From DASXUL01 sp036504855 (GTDB lineage Bacteria; Armatimonadota; DTGP01; JAKQQT01), in assembly GCA_036504855.1 (NCBI GenBank), contig DASXUL010000031.1, positions 1 to 64,000 on the forward strand: 64,000 nt of DNA, in the 5' to 3' direction. Below the pieces are notes generated by a model that had not been told where the DNA came from, did not search any database, and worked only from the letters and a program-made list of their open reading frames with translations. Made by a program: the position numbers and the translations under genes. Of this stretch, positions 57,901 through 64,000 are shown piece by piece. Each line of letters starts with the position of its first letter. The first letter of the stretch is position 1.

Positions 57901-60032
57901 GCCGTGGTCGAGCCCGGGGCATCCGTCCAGGCGAGAGTGATATGGGCGGGCTTCGTGGTGGACGCAATCACGCCGGTGACCACGCGCGTCTGGCCTGTGG
58001 CAGTGAAGATATCGGCCGACTGCTGATCGCGCAAGACGAGCGCGCCAGCGGCGAATGCATCGCCCAGGTTCATCGCGCCCCAGCCCTGGACGGTGGACGG
58101 CAGGGTGTCCCCGGCATAGGCGCCGGTGAGGTAACGGGCCGAATTCATCAACAGCGCTTTCGTCATCGCCGGGCTGGCGGGCGGCAGCCCTTTGTTGATA
58201 AACCACTGGCGCACCAGCGCGGCGCCGCCGGCCACGGCCGGGCAGGAATGGCTGGTGCCGCTGGAGGCGGTATAGTATTGCTGGCCCAAGGGGAAATACT
58301 TGCTCCCGCCAGCCCCGCCGCTGACGCCGCTGGCGCTGAAGCAGGCGTCCGCCGTCCCGGTGGCCGCCTGAGTGGCCGCTTGGGCCACGCCGCCGGAGAC
58401 GTGCGTTCCCGGGGCGACGATGTCCGGCTTCACGCGTCCATCGGCGCACGGCCCGCGACTGGAAAAGCTCACCATATCATTGGCGGAGTTGGCCTCGGTG
58501 TCGCCAATGCCGCTGGCGTCCGCGCCGCCCATGGCCTGCACGTTCTCCGTCGCGCCCACCGAGATGATGTTCTTTCCCGCGCCCGGCGTGCCCATCGTGC
58601 GGAGGCCCGGCCCGGCGTTGCCGGCGGAGAACACGATGACCATCTGCTGATTGCCCGCAACCGAACTCTGGGCGTCTCGAACCAGCGAGTCGTACTCCTG
58701 GCAGAACGAATCGTAGGCCCCGCCGTTGTCGCCGCCCCAGGAGTTGCTGCTCACGCGGGCGCCGCCGGCGTAGGCTTCGGATTGCAGCTTGGAGACATCC
58801 GGGTTCGTGTAGCTGTCTGGATCGAAGATAACGGACGAGCCCAGTTTGACGAATGGGGCGATGCCGAGGCCGTAGTGATAGCCAGCGCTATCCACGTGGG
58901 GCGAGGCCGTGGCGGCATTGTAGCCGCCGATGATATGCGCGTTCAGAGTGCCGTGGCCGTCGCAGCCTTTCAGCGTGCTATTGGAATTCGCAGTGCCTTC
59001 TAGACGCGCGTAGGAGACCCGGCTGGCGCCGGCGGCAGCGCCCGCCACGCGGAGGTTCGGATGGTAAGGGGCAGCCGTTCCGTTGTCGATGCCGCTATCG
59101 GTAACGTCCACGACGAACCCGGACGCGGTGAATTGCGCCTGCGTGAAACCGACGGAAGTGAGCCAGTTCAGGTAGCCCGGTCCTGATGGCGCGGCGCCGG
59201 TGAGGAACCCGGAACTGATGCGCGCCTGGCGCTCATCCATCTTGTGCGGCTCCGCATACGGCTGGATCGAGACGACGTCTGGCCGCGCGGCGACAACCCT
59301 GATGCTCTTGTCAGAGAGGGTGACGACGACGTTCACGTACCCCAGCGCCTTCCGCACGATCGGCGCGGACGCCGAGGCGAGCGCCGACATCGTGGACGCG
59401 TTCGTTTCGTCGTCCTCCACCAACTGCACCGTTACTCGGCGTGAGGCGTTCTTGCCTTTGGCGCCGCGGAGGCGGGTAAGGCGACGGTCCAGCTTCCAAT
59501 CGGAGCGGAAATCCGAGGCCCACTGGATGTAAGGGCTGCACGAGGCGGCAGCCGCCAGCGAAGCGGCGTCACCGAACACCAGATACGCGTTGTTCGGGAC
59601 ATAACACACAACACGCACGCCCGCCCCGTCCAGCGCCGTGCGCCATTCCGGCAGAACGGGCCCGGCGAACTGCACCAGCCCAAGGCGCTTCCCCGCGGCC
59701 GGCGGGGGCGTCACCTGGGCGGCGGCGGTCGCGCCCTGGGTGCGCACGGCGCCCGCATTCAGGAGGATCGTGTCCAGGTCGTCGCGCACTTCCGCGCCGG
59801 GCCCGGGCGGCAGCGCGCCGATCTGAGCAGAGGAGGCCGACATCAGGCGAAAGGCGCCGTAGTCCACCAGCGTGCTTGCGCCGCGGCTTGAAAGCTGTGC
59901 TGCCAGTTCGGGGTCCTGGACAATGAGCTTGTGGTGGTCGGCGCCTGGCAGCGGAATCACTCCGGCGGCTGGGGAGGCGGCGCAGAACGCGGCCAGCGCG
60001 AAGCCGGCTGCGAAGGCCTTGAAGGTGGACAT
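54993..60032 (-). CDS. Giant secreted subtilisin-like protease with three P-domain modules
   Basis: 1679 residues. Signal peptide MSTFKAFAAGFALAAFCAASPAAG, propeptide-like region to about 280, then an S8 domain with Asp in VDVTDSGIDNG (near 312), His in GCDGHGTLNAHI (near 355) and Ser in GTSHSCPAVAGG (near 594). After it come three tandem modules with a period near 280 residues (about 810-1070, 1074-1350, 1357-1630). Each pairs a CARDB-like unit (motif CSPANGAVDPNETVTI and variants) with a proprotein-convertase P/Homo_B domain (ADHPWATDATIRLIGPDG; NHTYVSDLYIILTSPDGT; NHTYVSDLSIVLRAPTGQ). The last 55 residues (TMVDAINALRLASGL...VTVDIRDAVRLAKTAAGL) resemble a dockerin with degenerate loops. It is likely an extracellular scavenging protease. 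Confidence 0.92.
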   Translation of the reverse strand: MSTFKAFAAGFALAAFCAASPAAGVIPLPGADHHKLIVQDPELAAQLSSRGASTLVDYGAFRLMSASSAQIGALPPGPGAEVRDDLDTILLNAGAVRTQGATAAAQVTPPPAAGKRLGLVQFAGPVLPEWRTALDGAGVRVVCYVPNNAYLVFGDAASLAAAASCSPYIQWASDFRSDWKLDRRLTRLRGAKGKNASRRVTVQLVEDDETNASTMSALASASAPIVRKALGYVNVVVTLSDKSIRVVAARPDVVSIQPYAEPHKMDERQARISSGFLTGAAPSGPGYLNWLTSVGFTQAQFTASGFVVDVTDSGIDNGTAAPYHPNLRVAGAAAGASRVSYARLEGTANSNSTLKGCDGHGTLNAHIIGGYNAATASPHVDSAGYHYGLGIAPFVKLGSSVIFDPDSYTNPDVSKLQSEAYAGGARVSSNSWGGDNGGAYDSFCQEYDSLVRDAQSSVAGNQQMVIVFSAGNAGPGLRTMGTPGAGKNIISVGATENVQAMGGADASGIGDTEANSANDMVSFSSRGPCADGRVKPDIVAPGTHVSGGVAQAATQAATGTADACFSASGVSGGAGGSKYFPLGQQYYTASSGTSHSCPAVAGGAALVRQWFINKGLPPASPAMTKALLMNSARYLTGAYAGDTLPSTVQGWGAMNLGDAFAAGALVLRDQQSADIFTATGQTRVVTGVIASTTKPAHITLAWTDAPGSTTAAAYNNDLDLQVLIGGKTYQGNVFSNSVSTTGGRADVRNNVESVFLPAGVSGNVAIIVTAKNIVSDGVPGSGSSLDQDFALAASNITEQAVPVIVAGTAAVTVESCSPGNSAVDPNETVTVSFGLRNVGTAAATGVTAALVQQTGVIPVSGTQTVGSIAIGATAAVSIRFTATGNPGDTISPTLTLQSGAAAMGSVSYPLRLGALGPAADVFYTRALTQAPDSGGTISQTITVSDEGAVDALKVAVRADHPWATDATIRLIGPDGTTAVLSADAGYPGAGFGSGANDESGAFCIFDDSAAQSVQTTEAPFVGAVRPVDPLSVFAGKPIAGPWTLVMEDSGGNSGVALYAWRLDIAKRDYRSCTVATPGDAAPNGAVLVAEGCGGGNGVIDPAELVTVNLGLRNIGASALHNVVATLQPTGGVIPVTVSQAYGDIGSDTAAAAKPFQLYVKGDCWGVNVITLHLTVNGVDSSDVTYAIHRGKLGSAVQAVYADTGTPLLIPDDSLLTRTIAVPDIGVISNLKVRLRANHTYVSDLYIILTSPDGTDVILDASAGDNGQNLGSGANTCAGTVTVFDDAAATSIHSGTAPFAGSYQPTQKLASLIGKQAGGVWTLRVYDTYPDDTGTLGCWSLDVTAQPTACCGPAIAMGTPRITAEGCSPANGAVDPNETVTIAVPLKNTGNTATANLSANLLPTGGVAPLTSNVSYGVIAAGATVEKSIRLTANALCGGSIVASLHLTDGLADLGTVTKAYDLGALGTAASNTYTYAGSVTPIPDLTTTNSVLTVAAPQVIKSIVAKVRINHTYVSDLSIVLRAPTGQEILLFGNEGADGVNIGTGTNSCAGVYTTFDDAATTAIAAGTAPFSGSYQPEEPLAGLKGVHAEGVWTLAVTDSANSDTGTLGCWALVINGTPLVCCGGGPTTMVDAINALRLASGLTSAGDRTRLNVETAGTSAVTVDIRDAVRLAKTAAGL

Positions 60033-60368
60033 TGGGCAGGTCCTTTCGTTCGTTGGGTGCAGACTCCGCCGCAGGAAGCGGCCATTCTGCCATGATAGCT
60101 ATGCCATGCCGCTCCAAAGAAACAGATGATTATGAAGAATCGGGCAAGCGGGTTGCGGCGCTTGATGTCCGGCTCGGTCGAACCGCTGAGGCCGCGGGAT
60201 CAGCCGAGCAAAGGGATGATGCAAGCAGCTCAAGGCCGGTGTCGCCTTCACATGCAGAGGTTCGTCATCCGGCATTCCATTGCGGCATGCGGCATTGGGA
60301 CACGGCTTCCCGTGTCCGCCCCGTAACGCCGATGGGCCGGGCGTTCCACACTGACTCAGCAGAATCGC
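60033..60368. other. 336-bp gene-free region with a shared palindrome
   Basis: No credible gene is seen. It should hold the promoter of the minus-strand protease; a TATCAT at 60092-60097 (minus) is a weak -10 candidate. The palindrome GGGACACGGC-TTC-CCGTGTCCGCC at about 60298-60321 is nearly the same as one at 37033-37057 (reverse complement), so it is a small dispersed repeat. Confidence 0.6.
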
Positions 60369-62027
60369 TCACCGTTTGCGGTCCTGCACCACGATGGAGA
60401 CCAGCAGCCAGAATCCCAGTGCCATGGCCAGGATGAAACCGATGCCGGCGACCATGGGGAAATCGCCGATGCTGGGGCCGATGTGGTACTGCATCGTCAG
60501 GGCGCTTCCCACGATGATGCCGGCGTCAATAATGCCAAACGCCACGCGGTTGGCTACCTTCTGCAGCCCCTCCACCAGCGTCTCCGTCTCATCGGTTACC
60601 ACGCGCACCTGAAGGCGATTCTCGGAAAGCACGTCCAATAGACGGTTCACGCGCATGGGCGCGTACGTCAGCGTCTCCTCCCACTCGCCCCAGCTTCGGA
60701 AGGCGCGGCCGGGCGTGTTGGCGCGGATGCGGTCCTGCAACAGGGCGCTGGAGAGGTAGTCGCGCGTCACCGCCGCGAGGTCGAGGGACGGGTTGAGATG
60801 CTGGGCGATGCTCGACATGCTGAGCAGCGTCTTCCCGAGCAAGGTGGTGGTGCTAGGAACGAGGATGCGGCGCCGAAACGCCACCTGGGTCATCTGCAGC
60901 AACACGAGGCCCCCCATCGCCTCGGCCGGCGGCATATGCTGGTCGCGCGCCATCACGTGGCTCACCTCATTGCGAAAACCATCCACGTCGGCGTCATCGC
61001 GTAGCGTGGAGATGTCCAACAACGTCTCAGCCGCGTGGTAGGCATCTCCCTCCGCGTACGATATGAGCAACCGCACGAATTCGGCGCGAGTCTTCTCATC
61101 CAGGTAGACCACCATGCCGAAGTCCATCAGAACGAGGCGGCCGTTCTCGTCCACTCGCACGTTGCCGGCGTGGGGGTCGCAGTGCACGGCTCCGTCGATG
61201 GCGATCTGCTTCAGATACGCTTCCACAAACTCGCGGGCCAGCGCGGCGGCATGGGCCTCGTGCCCCTGAGTCTGGTAGGCCGTCACTTTCAGCCCATCCA
61301 CGCGCTCCATGGTGATCACGCGGCGCGAGGAAAGGTCGTCGTAGACCACCGGGATGCGGATCTGTTCGAACTCGCGAAGGTTCTTGGCGAAAAGGCGCAT
61401 GGCGCCGGCCTCGATGCGGTAGTTCAACTCGTCCTGCAGGCTTGCGTCCAGTTCACGGACAACGCCGGGAAGGTCGTACAGGCGTCCCGCTTCGGAGTGC
61501 TCCGCCATCCAAGCGGCAAGCGAGTGCAGCAGGCTGAGGTCCTGCTGGATGGGATCGGCCACGCCAGGACGCTGGACCTTCACGACAACGGGCTCTCCGG
61601 AATGGAGCACGGCATCGTGCACCTGCGCCAGCGACGCCGCCGCCCGCGGCTTCTCGCTGAACTCCGCGTACGCTTCCTTCAGCGTGAGGCCCAGTTCGTG
61701 TTCCACGATGCGCCTGACGTCCGCGAAGGGAACATGCTGAGCGTTATCCTGTAGTTTCCGCAGTTCCACAATGTACTCGGGCGGCACGAGGTCCGGGCGG
61801 GTGGACAGGAATTGCCCCACCTTCACGAAGGTGGGGCCGAGTTCCTCCAGCGCATCCACGAGGCGGGACGCCTGGTTCGTGCGGGCGTCCTCGTCCTTGG
61901 GCATGGATGGCTTGAAGCCGAGCGCCGCTCCGAGGCCGGAGGCCACCACGAGATGGGTCAGACCGTGGCGGTTCATCACGGCCGCAATCGCCGCTCCTCG
62001 CTTGATATGGCTGGGGCTCAAGAGCAT
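60369..62027 (-). CDS. UbiB/ABC1-family atypical kinase
   Basis: 552 residues from the ATG at 62027 (GGAG 6 nt upstream). The family-specific KxGQ motif is in TFVKVGQFLSTRPDLVP (about 70-86), AAASLAQVHDA is the Ala-rich nucleotide loop, VVVKVQRPG holds the ATP lysine, HCDPHAGNVRVD the catalytic Asp/Asn and LMDFGMVV the metal Asp. Two C-terminal membrane segments (IDAGIIVGSALTM; MVAGIGFILAMALGFWLLVSIVV) anchor it. Members support ubiquinone or other isoprenoid-lipid metabolism as ATPases. The start overlaps the previous gene's stop by 10 bp. Confidence 0.9.
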   Translation of the reverse strand: MLLSPSHIKRGAAIAAVMNRHGLTHLVVASGLGAALGFKPSMPKDEDARTNQASRLVDALEELGPTFVKVGQFLSTRPDLVPPEYIVELRKLQDNAQHVPFADVRRIVEHELGLTLKEAYAEFSEKPRAAASLAQVHDAVLHSGEPVVVKVQRPGVADPIQQDLSLLHSLAAWMAEHSEAGRLYDLPGVVRELDASLQDELNYRIEAGAMRLFAKNLREFEQIRIPVVYDDLSSRRVITMERVDGLKVTAYQTQGHEAHAAALAREFVEAYLKQIAIDGAVHCDPHAGNVRVDENGRLVLMDFGMVVYLDEKTRAEFVRLLISYAEGDAYHAAETLLDISTLRDDADVDGFRNEVSHVMARDQHMPPAEAMGGLVLLQMTQVAFRRRILVPSTTTLLGKTLLSMSSIAQHLNPSLDLAAVTRDYLSSALLQDRIRANTPGRAFRSWGEWEETLTYAPMRVNRLLDVLSENRLQVRVVTDETETLVEGLQKVANRVAFGIIDAGIIVGSALTMQYHIGPSIGDFPMVAGIGFILAMALGFWLLVSIVVQDRKR

Positions 62028-62509
62028 TGCGGCTCCGTTGGGACCGCGGCGGCGTCTACAGCCACCGCGCCCGCTTCTGCAAGGATGGCGGCGGCCTCCA
62101 CCGCGCGGGAATCCTCTGCGCGAAGCAGCACGGCCGCGCCGCCCGCCCGCCCCAGGTCCTCCGCCTGCCGGGCCGTGAAACCGCCCCGGGTGAGCGCGCC
62201 CAGCACTCCCGCCACGGCGGCGGTGGTTGAGGCCAGCGACTCGCGCATGGCGGCGCCAAACGGCCCCGCGGCAAGGTCGCGTCCAATGAATGGGACGAAC
62301 GAGAGGGCGCTGTCCGCGGCATCCATGGCCATTTCGCCAAGGCGCCGTCCGGCATCTCCCGCTCGGCCGGCATGTGGCCGCGAGCGGCCCGCCGGGTTGG
62401 CGTTCAACACAAAAGCGATGTCGTTCTCGGTGAAGCCCGCCTCGTGGAGCTTCCGGACAGCCGCTCGGGCAGCCTGACCGGCCTCGAACACGCCGACCAC
62501 CGTTTTCAT
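62018..62509 (-). CDS. General-stress 17M-like domain protein
   Basis: 163 residues. The N-terminal MKTVVGVFEAGQAARAAVRKLHEAGFTENDIAFVL matches the short domain of heat/general stress protein 17M (YflT-type). A hydrophobic Ala/Gly-rich middle (about 55-110) and a second alpha/beta stretch (GGFTARQAEDLGRAGGAAVLLRAE) follow, as in similar stress proteins with a duplicated fold. The start at 62509 fits the domain; the open frame goes back to 62584 without homology. It overlaps and is coupled to the ubiB-like gene. Confidence 0.7.
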   Translation of the reverse strand: MKTVVGVFEAGQAARAAVRKLHEAGFTENDIAFVLNANPAGRSRPHAGRAGDAGRRLGEMAMDAADSALSFVPFIGRDLAAGPFGAAMRESLASTTAAVAGVLGALTRGGFTARQAEDLGRAGGAAVLLRAEDSRAVEAAAILAEAGAVAVDAAAVPTEPQCS

Positions 62510-62635
62510 CGGCCGCCCTCCCGCGTTCGCCGCGGAATGCGGCGCCTGAAACTTGCCGCCGGCCTGCTGCCAGCGCGCTACCATGGAGGTGTATACCCAA
62601 GTGGCGGGCGATCACACCGTCCGGAGAAAGACGCC

Positions 62636-62875
62636 ATGACCCGAGAACCCGAGACACCCTGCACACCGGATTCCTGCTCGGCGCTCAGCAACCTGCGAGC
62701 CTCCGTGGACGCTTTCATGGCGGATCTGCTGGCTTCGGCCCTCGCCGTGAAGGCCGAACAGAACCTGGCCGGCAACGCCGAGGCTTTCGACTACACCGTT
62801 TCCTTCCTCTCCGGCGTGTACCGCGCGTTGGCGCTGCAGGTGCGCGACATCACTATTGAGGCGATGGATGGCTAG
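62636..62875 (+). CDS. Small hypothetical protein before the MFS gene
   Basis: 79 residues of unrecognised family, mostly helical (ALSNLRASVDAFMADLLASALAVKAEQNL; VSFLSGVYRALALQVRDITIEAM), with an acidic Cys-containing start (PETPCTPDSCSALS). CGGAGAAAG lies just upstream of the ATG. Its stop overlaps the MFS start by 8 bp, which supports it being translated and coupled. Confidence 0.6.
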   Translation: MTREPETPCTPDSCSALSNLRASVDAFMADLLASALAVKAEQNLAGNAEAFDYTVSFLSGVYRALALQVRDITIEAMDG

Positions 62876-64000
62876 CCTGCGGTCATCGCCGGCCGGCGCC
62901 GGCGAGGCAGGCCCGGAGGCGCAGCGCCTGCGCAGCCCGTTTGCCCCGCTGCGCCACCGGAATTACCGCCTGTTCTGGGCGGGGCAGCTCGTTTCCGTCA
63001 CCGGTTCGTGGGTGCAGAGCGTTGCCCAGGGCTGGCTCATCGCCCGGCTGGCGGATCCTTCCGGAACCCACGGTGAGGCGGCGGCCGGTTGGTACCTCGG
63101 CCTCGTGGGCGCTGCCGGCACGCTGCCCGTGTTGTTCGGCGCCCTCTTCGGCGGCGTGGTGGCAGACCGCGTTGAGAAGCGCCGGCTCATCATGGCCACG
63201 CAGGCGGTGATGATGCTCTGCGCCTTCACGCTGGCCGCGCTGACATTCACGCACGTTGTGCGCATCTGGCACGTTATGGCGCTCGCCGCCTGCCTCGGAA
63301 CGGCCACCGCCTTCGACCTGCCCGCCCGTCAAGCCTTCGTGGTGGAGATGGTGGGGCGAGAGGACCTCAGCGGGGCCGTGGCTCTGAACTCCAGCCTGTT
63401 CAACGCCGCGCGGATGGTGGGCCCGGCCATCACGGGCGCACTGATGGCGGCTCGGGTGAGCCTGTCGGTGTGCTTTCTTCTGAACGGCCTCAGTTTCCTG
63501 GCAGTGATCTTCGGCCTTCGGCAGATGGTGTTGCCCCCAACGGAACGCGTGCAGATGGATGACAACGTGCTCTCCACCATCATGGAGGGCATCGGCTACG
63601 CGCGCCACAATCGTTCCGTGCGGCGCATCCTGACCTTCGTTGCGGCCTTCGGCACGTTCGCGTTTTCGTTCAACGTTCTGCTTCCGGCCTTCGTGCGCTA
63701 TTACATCGTGCCGGGCCTGCCGGAGGGCATCCAGGGCCGCTCCTACGGGCTGATCGAAAGCGTTCGCGGCGTGGGCGCCCTCGCCGGCGCGCTCACCATG
63801 GCGAGCCTCGCGCGGGGCGGCCAGCAGCGCAAGATGCTGGTGGCGGGCGCCATTGGCTCCTCGATCGGCCTTGTGGCCTTCTCGCTGACGCGCAGCGTCT
63901 TGAGCGCCTACGTGGTCATCATGCTCGTGGCCTACTGCTTCGTGTGCTGCTTCGCCTCGTGCCAGACGCTGATCCAGATGGAGGTCCCCAACGAGTTGCG
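62868..64000 (+). CDS. Major facilitator superfamily exporter (MFS_3/DHA3-like), 3' end cut by the window
   Basis: 377 residues are visible before the window edge. A soluble N-terminal stretch is followed by the MFS start FAPLRHRNYRLFWAGQLVSVTGSWVQSVAQGWLI, the loop motif GGVVADRVEKRR, ATAFDLPARQAFVVEMVGREDLSGAVALNSSLFNAARMVGPA (typical of the EntS/MFS_3 group) and about nine membrane segments so far. Members export siderophores, drugs or unknown compounds. The ATG at 62868 lies inside the end of the preceding small gene. Confidence 0.88.
   Translation, partial: MASLRSSPAGAGEAGPEAQRLRSPFAPLRHRNYRLFWAGQLVSVTGSWVQSVAQGWLIARLADPSGTHGEAAAGWYLGLVGAAGTLPVLFGALFGGVVADRVEKRRLIMATQAVMMLCAFTLAALTFTHVVRIWHVMALAACLGTATAFDLPARQAFVVEMVGREDLSGAVALNSSLFNAARMVGPAITGALMAARVSLSVCFLLNGLSFLAVIFGLRQMVLPPTERVQMDDNVLSTIMEGIGYARHNRSVRRILTFVAAFGTFAFSFNVLLPAFVRYYIVPGLPEGIQGRSYGLIESVRGVGALAGALTMASLARGGQQRKMLVAGAIGSSIGLVAFSLTRSVLSAYVVIMLVAYCFVCCFASCQTLIQMEVPNEL

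Overview
The window is a high-GC, gene-dense bacterial chromosome segment. No rRNA or tRNA genes, CRISPR array, insertion sequence or phage were seen. Several traits together suggest an Armatimonadota-like (or similarly deep-branching, planctomycete/chloroflexus-like) heterotroph: cobalamin-dependent ribonucleotide reductase, a recN-steA-mctB cluster, large secreted beta-helix, subtilisin and glycoside-hydrolase proteins ending in dockerin-like domains, a DUF2961/GH172 enzyme, and a TonB protein that points to a diderm envelope. This placement is an inference, not proven by the sequence.

Layout. 1-9750: the translation cluster infC, rpmI, rplT, pheS, pheT. It is interrupted between infC and rpmI by a polysaccharide deacetylase and an ATP-grasp/tyrosine-phosphatase fusion, and followed by a membrane glycosyltransferase. 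infC appears to start at ATC, and PheT lacks the N-terminal tRNA-binding domain. 9793-14184 (minus): an accessory cluster of a membrane protein, a double-SUKH/methyltransferase fusion, an unknown protein and an APH-family kinase. 14209-25272: secreted carbohydrate-active and surface proteins, namely a GH5-like enzyme with dockerin, a GH172 enzyme, a triplicated EF-hand-loop/beta-propeller protein and an STN/GHL10-like protein. 25398-29142 (minus): an envelope-stress module of TonB-like protein, PspA, an NMT1-like binding protein and a membrane coiled-coil protein. 29345-32018 (minus): trxA, rdgB, rph and a methyltransferase. 32261-36748: a DCC protein, nrdJ behind a promoter with a pair of NrdR-like boxes, and an AbiJ-like HEPN gene. 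37385-44118: a small acidic protein, queG, an M16 peptidase pair, a DUF5602-like protein and a DUF4149 protein. 44118-50998: glycolate oxidase glcD-glcE and glcF, split by a reverse-strand beta-helix gene. 51002-54873: recN, steA and mctB. 54993-60032: a giant subtilisin with three P-domain modules. 60369-64000: UbiB kinase, a stress-domain protein, a small protein and a truncated MFS exporter.

The most unusual non-coding signal is a set of intergenic inverted repeats. Their arms are 7-bp tandem repeats (TCAGYNN going in, NNRCTGA coming out) around a GC-rich, often CCGAAGGC-containing stem. At least six full copies and two half copies lie here, two of them inside operons (pheS/pheT and steA/mctB) and several abutting stop codons. 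A second family (about 33-bp arms ending in GTGACGTGG around an inner hairpin) occurs at 36800-36959 and, cut by the window edge, at 1-92.
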